Positions 58,910 to 64,000 of a DNA stretch of 64,000 nucleotides are shown here, piece by piece. Origin of the DNA: JANWWM01 sp046719715 (GTDB taxonomy: Bacteria > Bacteroidota > Chlorobiia > Chlorobiales > Thermochlorobacteraceae). A program made the translations under genes and the position numbers. The first letter of the stretch is position 1. The number at the start of each line of letters is the position of its first letter. Under the pieces are notes generated by a model. That model searched no databases. It was not told the origin of the DNA and was given only the letters and a program-made list of their open reading frames with translations. The stretch is from assembly GCA_046719715.1 (NCBI GenBank), contig JBDNCJ010000005.1, positions 28,885-92,884 on the forward strand, in the 5' to 3' direction.

Positions 58910-59191
58910 CTATGCGGGTTGTTCAACTTCCTTGCCCTTTTTGAAAATCGGGACGGCGGCGCACGCTTCGCCATACATCACCTTTTGCGCGTGTTGCACC
59001 AAGTAGCCCGTAACCACCATATACGCCCAAGTCGGAATCGGGGTTGAACCGCACCCTTTGATGATGACTTTTTTGCCGTCATACTGCGACCAATCATGCG
59101 CTTCCAATTTTTCACGAAAGACGGATTCTTTCAAAATCCCGTTCCATAAAAAATCTTGAATATCAAATTCCAACAACGCTTTGTTTTCCAT
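58910..59191 (-). CDS. DUF2480-like protein
   Basis: A 93-residue protein. The central KKVIIKGCGSTPIPTWAYMV is the conserved segment I recall from DUF2480 proteins of Bacteroidota and Chlorobiota, normally about twice this length, so this looks like a short form. A Cys in KGCGSTP and another in GEACAAVP could bind a metal. It lies downstream of a tiny ORF, a B3-like protein and a Uma2 gene on the same strand, and ends with a good terminator. Confidence 0.65.
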   Translation of the reverse strand: MENKALLEFDIQDFLWNGILKESVFREKLEAHDWSQYDGKKVIIKGCGSTPIPTWAYMVVTGYLVQHAQKVMYGEACAAVPIFKKGKEVEQPA

Positions 59192-59200
59192 AGCCTACGG

Positions 59201-59353
59201 TTAATTTTGATTTGGATTCAGCTCGAGTGAGAGCAATGCGCTCTCTTTGACACGAAAAATATCCCGGAAGTAAGATTGCACGATGTGGCGCGGAAAATCC
59301 AGACAAAGTCCTAAAAATAGCGCCGCGCCGCTTAATGTTGAAAGAATCTCCAT
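59201..59353 (-). CDS. Possible 50-residue small protein
   Basis: A 50-codon frame from ATG 59353 (MEILSTLSGAALFLGLCLDF then PRHIVQSYFRDIFRVKESAL). The N-terminal 20 residues are hydrophobic enough for one membrane helix. It lies 2 bases after the B3-like gene and 9 bases before the DUF2480-like gene, without overlap, which favours a real cotranscribed gene. No family is recognised and no strong ribosome-binding site is seen. Confidence 0.4.
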   Translation of the reverse strand: MEILSTLSGAALFLGLCLDFPRHIVQSYFRDIFRVKESALLSLELNPNQN

Positions 59354-59355
59354 CG

Positions 59356-59685
59356 TCAAGGTTGAGATTTGAGAAGTTTATAGTGATAGTCTCCTAATTT
59401 CTCGATGCAAATCACATCGCCCACTTTCAAGCCTGATTCTGATACCCATTTGCCTGTGCCGTTCATCGTCTTTGATTTCTTACGAAAACAAAATTTTCCC
59501 TTTTCAATATCAGTTTCAAACGACCAGCCCAAGTCAGTTTCAATGAGCAATTTTTTCCCTTCGCCTTGCGCGGTTTCAATCGCATCAATCGGAAAGAAGT
59601 CTAAAACGTCGAAGAGATTGATTTGCTTTTCATAAAACCAAACGTCCTCTTGCGACTTCACCGGAAATTTTATGATGTCTCCCAT
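59356..59685 (-). CDS. Hypothetical protein with B3-like barrel pattern
   Basis: A 109-residue protein not assigned to a family. The segment KKLLIETDLGWSFETDIEKG and then TGKWVSESGLKVGDVICIEK show the W..F...L..GDV pattern of B3-type pseudobarrel DNA-binding domains, as in plant B3 factors and the effector domain of EcoRII/BfiI restriction enzymes. This is by eye only. Its start overlaps the last base of the Uma2 gene, so the two are coupled. An alternative is a small unrelated beta protein. Confidence 0.5.
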   Translation of the reverse strand: MGDIIKFPVKSQEDVWFYEKQINLFDVLDFFPIDAIETAQGEGKKLLIETDLGWSFETDIEKGKFCFRKKSKTMNGTGKWVSESGLKVGDVICIEKLGDYHYKLLKSQP

Positions 59686-60278
59686 TAGGCGTTGCGCAGT
59701 GCTTCTTTGAGCGTTGGAATTTTTTTGCCGTCTTTATAGACGCGAATCAAGTCGTCTTCAAAGACGAGTTCGGCGTTAAGTTCTTGAAGATAAAACCGAC
59801 CGCGCTCGTTCGGCGCAAGTTGCGTGTAGTCGCCGTCGTCCTCGAGACGATAGACGAATAGACGACCATCTTCGGTCAGTTCGGCATATTCTTTTGCTTT
59901 GAGCACGTCGCGATAGGTGGCAAACTTTCGGTGTCGCTCGGCTTCGGTGTTTTGTGCGGACCAAATTTCACAGGCGAAGCGCAAGTCAATCGGGGTTTCC
60001 CAGAGTTTGAAGGCGTCAGGCTCTTCGCCGTGAAAGTCTTTGATAACGAAGGCATCGGGCGCAACGCACTTATCGCGTCTGCCTTTCTCGTAGTAAATAA
60101 AGCGGTCGCCAGCAACGATGTAATTTTTCGCGTCTGCGAAAATCACACGCAAGAACGACAGAAGTTCGGTGAACCGTATCTCATGTTGCTTTCCTTGACC
60201 CAACTTTTCCTCCACAGGATAGTCTATTTCATCAATCTGGGTCTGAACGGTTGAAGATGAAAGCATAACCGATGCCAT
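59685..60278 (-). CDS. Uma2 family endonuclease (DUF820), third copy
   Basis: A 197-residue Uma2 protein unlike the two at 36.4 kb. Motifs: VAPDAFVIKDF (PD with the first catalytic Asp) and RFACEIWSAQNTEAERHRKF, with the Glu and Lys at the expected positions of a PD-(D/E)XK core. It forms an operon with the B3-like gene and two or three small genes on the minus strand. It starts 31 bases from the end of iscA, so read-through from the isc operon is possible. Confidence 0.82.
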   Translation of the reverse strand: MASVMLSSSTVQTQIDEIDYPVEEKLGQGKQHEIRFTELLSFLRVIFADAKNYIVAGDRFIYYEKGRRDKCVAPDAFVIKDFHGEEPDAFKLWETPIDLRFACEIWSAQNTEAERHRKFATYRDVLKAKEYAELTEDGRLFVYRLEDDGDYTQLAPNERGRFYLQELNAELVFEDDLIRVYKDGKKIPTLKEALRNA

Positions 60279-60308
60279 ATATGCGCGTCTGTCGTTTGAA
60301 AGGTTAGT

Positions 60309-60635
60309 TTAGACGGAGAACGATTCACCACAGCCGCATGAGCGAGCGGCATTCGGATTGACGAAGTGAAATCCTTTACCGTTCAATCCGTCTGAAAAAT
60401 CCAGCTGCGTGCCTGCAAGGTAAAGAAAGGACTTCATGTCGACGAAGAGTTTGATGCCCTTATCTTCAAAGATTTGGTCGCCTTTTTTTTCTTCGTTGTC
60501 AAAGTCAAGCCCGTAAGAAAGTCCTGAACATCCCCCGCCTTTGACACTGACGCGCAAGCCGTAATCAGGTCCGAGATTTTGTTGCGCTTTGAGACGCTCA
60601 ACTTGTGCGAGTGCTTTTTCGGATACAGTAATCAT
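60309..60635 (-). CDS. iscA: HesB/IscA family Fe-S assembly protein
   Basis: A-type Fe-S carrier of 108 residues. The three ligand cysteines are present in VKGGGCSGLSYGLDFDNEEK and ARSCGCGESFSV (C-x-C at the end). It passes iron or clusters to target apoproteins. It is the last gene of the iscR-iscS-iscU-iscA run. Confidence 0.94.
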   Translation of the reverse strand: MITVSEKALAQVERLKAQQNLGPDYGLRVSVKGGGCSGLSYGLDFDNEEKKGDQIFEDKGIKLFVDMKSFLYLAGTQLDFSDGLNGKGFHFVNPNAARSCGCGESFSV

Positions 60636-60739
60636 GGTTGTATTCGGTAATAAAATCTAATGGCTTGTTGAATGGAATAAAACGCGCGAAGCTCCACTCA
60701 TCTTATTGGATTGGAAAGACTTCACGCATCAAAAATCGC

Positions 60740-61162
60740 TTATGCGTTCGCTAAAGCTTCTTGGGCTTTTTCGCGTTTTGCGGTCTGCTTCTTTTTGAAG
60801 TCTTCAATCGCGGCTTTAATCGCGTCTTCGGCTAAAACCGAGCAGTGAATTTTGACGGGCGGCAAGTTCAATTCTTGCACCAGTTCGGTGTTCTTGATGT
60901 TTGCCGCTTCTTCGACGGTTTTGCCTTTGAGCATTTCGGTCGCGAGTGAAGACGAGGCAATCGCCGAGCCGCAACCAAAGGTTTTGAACTTCGCATCTTC
61001 GATTATGCCGGTTTCTTCGTTGACGCGGATTTGCAGTTTCATTACGTCGCCGCACTCAGGCGCGCCCACAAGACCTGTTCCAACCGCTGCATCTTTGACA
61101 TCAAGCGAACCGACATTTCGGGGGTTATTGTAGTGGTCAATGACCTTTTCTGAATAAGCCAT
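60740..61162 (-). CDS. iscU: Fe-S cluster assembly scaffold IscU
   Basis: Scaffold of 140 residues on which clusters are built with sulfur from IscS. The start MAYSEKVIDHYNNPRNVGSL is typical. The three conserved cysteines are in GAPECGDVMKLQIRV, FGCGSAIASSS and LPPVKIHCSVLAEDAIKAAI, and the DnaK-recognition LPPVK motif is intact. A C-terminal KKKQTAKREKAQ tail is slightly longer than E. coli IscU. Third gene of the isc operon. Confidence 0.96.
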   Translation of the reverse strand: MAYSEKVIDHYNNPRNVGSLDVKDAAVGTGLVGAPECGDVMKLQIRVNEETGIIEDAKFKTFGCGSAIASSSLATEMLKGKTVEEAANIKNTELVQELNLPPVKIHCSVLAEDAIKAAIEDFKKKQTAKREKAQEALANA

Positions 61163-61205
61163 AATAAGAATGTGTTTAGCGTTAGTGTGTTGAAAAATAT
61201 TCGGA

Positions 61206-62450
61206 TTAGTGATGATTCCATTGAACCGATTTCAAATCGATACCTGCTTTCGCCATTTCGTAGAGCGGCGACATTTCGCGTAAGCGATTAACGGCTTCAA
61301 CCGTGATTTTGATGGCGTAATCCACTTCTTCTTCGGTCGTAAAACGTCCAAGCCCATAGCGAATCGAGGAATGTGCGAGTTCATCGCCGACGCCCAACGC
61401 TTTAAGCACATGCGACGGCTCAAGCGACGCACTCGTGCAAGCAGAGCCAGAAGAAACTGCCAAACCCTTCAATCCCATGAGCAATCCTTCACCTTCTACG
61501 TAAGCGTAGCTGATGTTCAGGTTTCCGGGCAATCGACTTTCCATTGAGCCGTTCACGTAGCAGTCTTCAAGTTGAGACATCACGCCGTCTTTGAGTTTAT
61601 CACGCAAATAAGTCAAACGCTTCATTTCGCTGGGCATTTCTTCTATTGCGATTTCCAACGCTTTTCCCAACCCAACAATGCCCGGCACATTGAGCGTGCC
61701 GCTTCGCATGCCGCGCTCTTGACCGCCGCCGTCAATTACGCCTGTTAATTTCACGCGAGGATTTTTACGGCGAACATAGAGCGCGCCGACGCCTTTCGGT
61801 CCATAAACTTTATGACCTGAAATCGCGAGCACATCGATTTTCATGGCGTTTACATCAACTGGCACTTTGCCAACGGCTTGAACGGCATCGGTAAAGAACA
61901 GCACGCCGTGTTTGCGACAAATGTCACCAATTTCCGCCATCGGCTGAATCACGCCGATTTCGTTGTTCGCCATCATGATGGCGACCATGATGGTTTTATC
62001 GGTAATAGCGGCTTCGAGTTGCTCTAAATCCACAATGCCGTCTTGCTTGGGCGCGAGATAGGTTACGGTTGCTTTGCCTTCACGCTCTAATCGCCGACAG
62101 GTATCAAGCACGGCTTTGTGCTCGGTGAGTAGTGTGATAATGTGATTGCCTTTTTCAGCATACATGTCAACGGCGCCTTTCAGCGCGATGTTGTCGGATT
62201 CGGTCGCGCCGCTGGTGAAGATGATTTCTTTTGCATCTGCGCCGATTGCCTTTGCGACTTGCTCGCGCGCTTTCTCGACGGCTTCTTCCGCTTCCCAGCC
62301 AAAAGCGTGGTTGCGAGAAGCCGCGTTTCCGAATTTATCCGTTAGATAAGGCATCATCGCCTCCAAGACGCGCGGATCCATCGGCGTTGTGGCGTTGTTA
62401 TCCATGTAAATCGGTCTGCTCAAATCCAAAGAAGTTTTGTCGAGAGCCAT
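61206..62450 (-). CDS. iscS: Cysteine desulfurase IscS
   Basis: PLP enzyme of 414 residues converting cysteine to alanine and a protein-bound persulfide. The PLP Lys is in ISGHKVYGPKGVGALY and the catalytic loop Cys in SSGSACTSASLEPSHVLKAL. The N-terminus (IYMDNNATTPMDPRVLEAM) and GQERGMRSGTLNVPGIVGL match IscS rather than SufS. It provides sulfur to IscU and also for tRNA thiolation. Second gene of the isc operon, 62 bases after iscR. Confidence 0.96.
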   Translation of the reverse strand: MALDKTSLDLSRPIYMDNNATTPMDPRVLEAMMPYLTDKFGNAASRNHAFGWEAEEAVEKAREQVAKAIGADAKEIIFTSGATESDNIALKGAVDMYAEKGNHIITLLTEHKAVLDTCRRLEREGKATVTYLAPKQDGIVDLEQLEAAITDKTIMVAIMMANNEIGVIQPMAEIGDICRKHGVLFFTDAVQAVGKVPVDVNAMKIDVLAISGHKVYGPKGVGALYVRRKNPRVKLTGVIDGGGQERGMRSGTLNVPGIVGLGKALEIAIEEMPSEMKRLTYLRDKLKDGVMSQLEDCYVNGSMESRLPGNLNISYAYVEGEGLLMGLKGLAVSSGSACTSASLEPSHVLKALGVGDELAHSSIRYGLGRFTTEEEVDYAIKITVEAVNRLREMSPLYEMAKAGIDLKSVQWNHH

Positions 62451-62512
62451 TGTTCTATTTCCGTTTTAAAAGTTGAATAAAATGACGTCGGTTCGAGTTC
62501 ACAAAACGTCGT

Positions 62513-62911
62513 TTACAAAATTTCCGCGACTTTCGCCTCGTTAAAAATTTCGCGAAAGCGCGTCTGAATTTCCGTAAGCGGTTTTTTTATGCCACATCCT
62601 GAAAATGCCGAGCACCCATTTGGGTCGTCGGCGCAATCGATGAGTTGAATCGGGTCGTCTATGGCGTCGGCGATTTCCGTGAAAGAAATTTCGGACGCAG
62701 GCTTATTGAGCCGATAGCCACCTTTGACACCCTGAACGGACGAGACGATTTCCGCTTTCGTGAGTTGCTGTAAAATTTTGGCAACCAACTCGTAAGAAAT
62801 ACCGGCTTTGTCGGCGATTTCCTTCGCCGTCGCAATGTCGCCGTTTCGCGTTTGCGCGATGTAGCGAATCGCCAGCAACCCGTATTCAAATTTCTTCGTC
62901 AGTTTTAACAT
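62513..62911 (-). CDS. iscR: Rrf2 family transcriptional regulator IscR
   Basis: [2Fe-2S]-sensing repressor of the isc operon, 132 residues. A winged helix-turn-helix at ~8-60 (KEIADKAGISYELVAKILQQ) is followed by the cluster region LIDCADDPNGCSAFSGCGIK with three cysteines spaced C-x6-C-x5-C. E. coli IscR uses three Cys and a His (His107); here the position after the last Cys is Ile-Lys, so the fourth ligand differs or lies elsewhere. Two IscR type 1-like operator sites lie upstream. Confidence 0.9.
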   Translation of the reverse strand: MLKLTKKFEYGLLAIRYIAQTRNGDIATAKEIADKAGISYELVAKILQQLTKAEIVSSVQGVKGGYRLNKPASEISFTEIADAIDDPIQLIDCADDPNGCSAFSGCGIKKPLTEIQTRFREIFNEAKVAEIL

Positions 62912-62937
62912 TTGAAGATTAGATTCAATCTAAATAA

Positions 62938-62950
62938 GACCATTTTAGTC
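62938..62950. promoter_or_regulatory. IscR type 1-like operator, near the iscR start
   Basis: GACCATTTTAGTC has the dyad GACC-N5-AGTC with the AT-rich centre of IscR type 1 boxes, one base off the GACT arm. It lies 27 bases upstream of the iscR ATG, where it would overlap the promoter. Confidence 0.5.
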
Positions 62951-63043
62951 CGAATTTTCGTCATCAAAAAAGTCGTTTCGGACGACTTAGTGAGAACAGA
63001 ATCAAAGCGTGTAACTAAAAAATTCCGAGAAGTCAAAAAAAAT

Positions 63044-63061
63044 CCGACTAAATCAGTCGGG
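63044..63061. promoter_or_regulatory. IscR type 1-like operator, perfect to core consensus
   Basis: CCGACTAAATCAGTCGGG fits every position of the recalled E. coli type 1 core YYGACTRWWWYAGTCRRS. It is 133 bases upstream of iscR and 68 bases upstream of the rimP promoter -7 box, so it could serve either or both. Confidence 0.65.
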
Positions 63062-63128
63062 GTTAAAATAGGAAAAACTTCGGAATTTGTCAAGAAATTT
63101 TCTTTGGAGCGATGCGGATTTTAGCGAT

Positions 63129-63160
63129 TTTGACGTTGAGCCGTTGAAGTGTTATATTTG
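63129..63160 (+). promoter_or_regulatory. Bacteroidota-type promoter of rimP-nusA
   Basis: TTTG at 63129-63132, 20 bases, then TATATTTG at 63153-63160. It also reads as TTGACG-N17-TATATT, so it would suit a standard sigma-70 as well. The start would be near 63167. Confidence 0.65.
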
Positions 63161-63188
63161 CGGCGCAGTCAATTTAGATTTATGTGCT

Positions 63189-63218
63189 AAAAAGTGGGAC
63201 GCGCTTCCCACTTTTTTT
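63189..63218 (+). terminator. Attenuator-like hairpin in the rimP leader
   Basis: AAAAAGTGGGA (63189-63199) pairs with TCCCACTTTTT (63206-63216), 11 bp around CGCGCT, then more Ts. It lies within the transcribed leader before rimP, so it looks like a read-through-controlled terminator. Confidence 0.75.
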
Positions 63219-63254
63219 GTTATCGGAAAAGAAACTATCAATGTTTGTGCGGAA

Positions 63255-63791
63255 TTGACATCGTCTCGTCTTGAACAATTAACCGCGTGGATTACGCGTG
63301 CAATGTCGGAACACAACAGAGAGCAAAGCTACTCGAATGAAACGGAACTGTTTCTTGTAGAGATTCTCTTCCGAAATGTGAACGGCACAGATTATCTCGA
63401 GATTTATGTGGATACCGACAGCGGCGTTACGATTGATATGTGCGCACGGCTAAGCCGAAAATTGGCGGAAGAAGTCGAAGTTCAGCCTGAACTCCAAGCC
63501 CTTTTGCCGAATCGGTTCCGACTCGATGTCTCTTCGCCCGGCTTGTCGCGACCGTTGAAGTTGGAGCGGCAGTATCGCAAAAACATCGGGCGGCTGTTGC
63601 GCGTGAAGTATAAAGATTCAAATGAAGCGTATCAAGTGGTCAAAGGTCGCCTTGTGCATCTGTCCGAACAGGCGCCAATTGAATTGACGCTAGAACGTGT
63701 ATCGGATAAGAAAGGAAAACAGATGGAGGCTGAACGCTTGACGCTTCCCTTGTCCCAACTTGTGGAAGCCACCGTAGAAGTGGAATTTTGA
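63255..63791 (+). CDS. rimP: Ribosome maturation factor RimP
   Basis: Needed for assembly of the 30S ribosomal subunit. The core contains ETELFLVEILFRNVNGTDYL, EIYVDTDSGVTIDMCARLSR and RFRLDVSSPGLSRPLKLERQ, the last being the RimP signature (EVSSPGLxRPL). The start is uncertain: TTG 63255 gives a 178-residue protein with a normal helical N-terminus, while ATG 63303 would give 162 residues. Codons upstream of 63255 lie in the leader hairpin. nusA follows, as in the conserved rimP-nusA-infB operon. Confidence 0.88.
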   Translation: MTSSRLEQLTAWITRAMSEHNREQSYSNETELFLVEILFRNVNGTDYLEIYVDTDSGVTIDMCARLSRKLAEEVEVQPELQALLPNRFRLDVSSPGLSRPLKLERQYRKNIGRLLRVKYKDSNEAYQVVKGRLVHLSEQAPIELTLERVSDKKGKQMEAERLTLPLSQLVEATVEVEF

Positions 63792-63920
63792 AATAGAAGG
63801 AGTGGAAGTTTTAACGCAACACGGACGCACAGTATTGACTTGAACCGAGTGCTCGGTCGACGCCGCCCTCAATTTGAAAATTTTTAGAGAGAAATTTTTC
63901 AGCGAAAATCTTTTAGAGCA

Positions 63921-64000
63921 ATGGCAAAACGTAAAAATTCAGAACTCACTCAAGAAAACCGCAAGAATCAATTGGTGGAAGCCTTTGCGGCGATTGAGAA
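63921..64000 (+). CDS. nusA: Transcription termination/antitermination factor NusA, 5' part
   Basis: Only the first 26 codons are in the window: MAKRKNSELTQENRKNQLVE, then AFAAIE. A short N-terminus leading into an amphipathic helix of the LVEAFAxI type, directly after rimP, is what NusA shows in this conserved operon. It would bind RNA polymerase and control pausing and termination. The assignment relies partly on gene order because the S1 and KH domains lie beyond the window. Confidence 0.75.
   Translation, partial: MAKRKNSELTQENRKNQLVEAFAAIE

Larger units (their letters stand above)
62912..63254. other. 343-base regulatory interval between iscR and rimP
   Basis: No gene; the 70-codon frame at 62912 is not coding-like. 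The interval holds IscR-like operators near 62938 and 63046, the inverted pair GTCCGAA / TTCGGAC (about 62948 and 62977), the Bacteroidota-type rimP promoter at 63129, and the rimP leader hairpin at 63189. Confidence 0.7.

Noticed and set aside
63044..63061. Reading the palindrome before rimP as a minus-strand terminator
   Set aside because: On the minus strand it is followed by a T-run, so it could look like a terminator, but nothing would end there and the sequence matches the IscR operator consensus at each position.
1..64000. CRISPR arrays, rRNA genes, complete insertion sequences, prophage genes
   Set aside because: Read for regularly spaced repeats, transposases, integrases and phage structural genes; none was seen. 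The only nuclease-like accessory genes are DUF2887 and Uma2 members.

Overview
This window looks like chromosomal DNA from the Bacteroidota/Chlorobiota (FCB) group, most plausibly a Chloroherpeton- or Ignavibacteria-like lineage. Three exported proteins end in type IX secretion (Por) sorting domains with the NYPNPFNP motif. Several promoters carry the Bacteroidota-type -7 box TAnnTTTG, two or three of them with a TTTG box 19-20 bases upstream. Base composition is moderate and genes are tightly packed, with many ATGA, TGATG or GTGA overlaps. The exact phylum is inferred, not proven.

Layout. 1-9.5 kb: partial purK, a T9SS protein, an HD-GYP/GAF protein, a ROK sugar kinase, tatA, a poorly coding stretch, a Cys/Met PLP enzyme and a DUF2887/Rpn-like nuclease. 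9.6-13.8 kb: RNase G, dapD, a class II glutamine amidotransferase and rlmB. 13.8-18.4 kb: a surface-glycan operon (FkbM and class I methyltransferases, an orphan membrane-associated protein, a GT4 transferase and an oligosaccharide flippase). 18.5-25.3 kb: lysine 6-aminotransferase, rnhB, a large T9SS metalloprotease, a ferredoxin and mnmE.

25.3-28 kb is a decayed accessory island. It holds a small gene pair broken by a one-base frameshift, remnants of a type III restriction-modification locus, and an intact MazF/PemK-type toxin-antitoxin pair lying between two copies of the restriction-subunit 3' end. 28-32 kb: an ECF sigma/anti-sigma/periplasmic-protein module with a likely autoregulated promoter, a haem-binding beta-propeller lipoprotein and a TrkA-type K+ channel regulator.

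32-41 kb is the translation core: rpsF-ssb-rpsR-rplI, then thrS-infC-rpmI-rplT-pheS. The thrS-infC junction is interrupted by two tandem Uma2 nucleases and a retropepsin-like protein. 41-49.7 kb: small accessory genes and a minus-strand glycan/lipid cluster (two GT2 transferases, polysaccharide deacetylase, EamA transporter, LPG-flippase-like protein) holding a nucleotidyltransferase/small-partner pair, then a T9SS endonuclease I. 49.8-58.9 kb: two ABC-F ATPases, a tRNA-Met, a patatin/beta-barrel protein, thyX, a receiver-DHp protein and a UbiA prenyltransferase.

58.9-64 kb: a small Uma2-containing cluster, the iscR-iscS-iscU-iscA operon with two IscR type 1-like operators upstream of iscR, and the start of rimP-nusA preceded by a promoter and an attenuator-like hairpin.

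No CRISPR array, prophage, complete insertion sequence or rRNA gene was seen. The most unusual regions are the decayed restriction island with its nested toxin-antitoxin pair, the Uma2 + B3-like pair at 59.3-60.3 kb, the accessory genes inside the thrS-infC operon, and the cysteine-rich insertion in the lysine aminotransferase.
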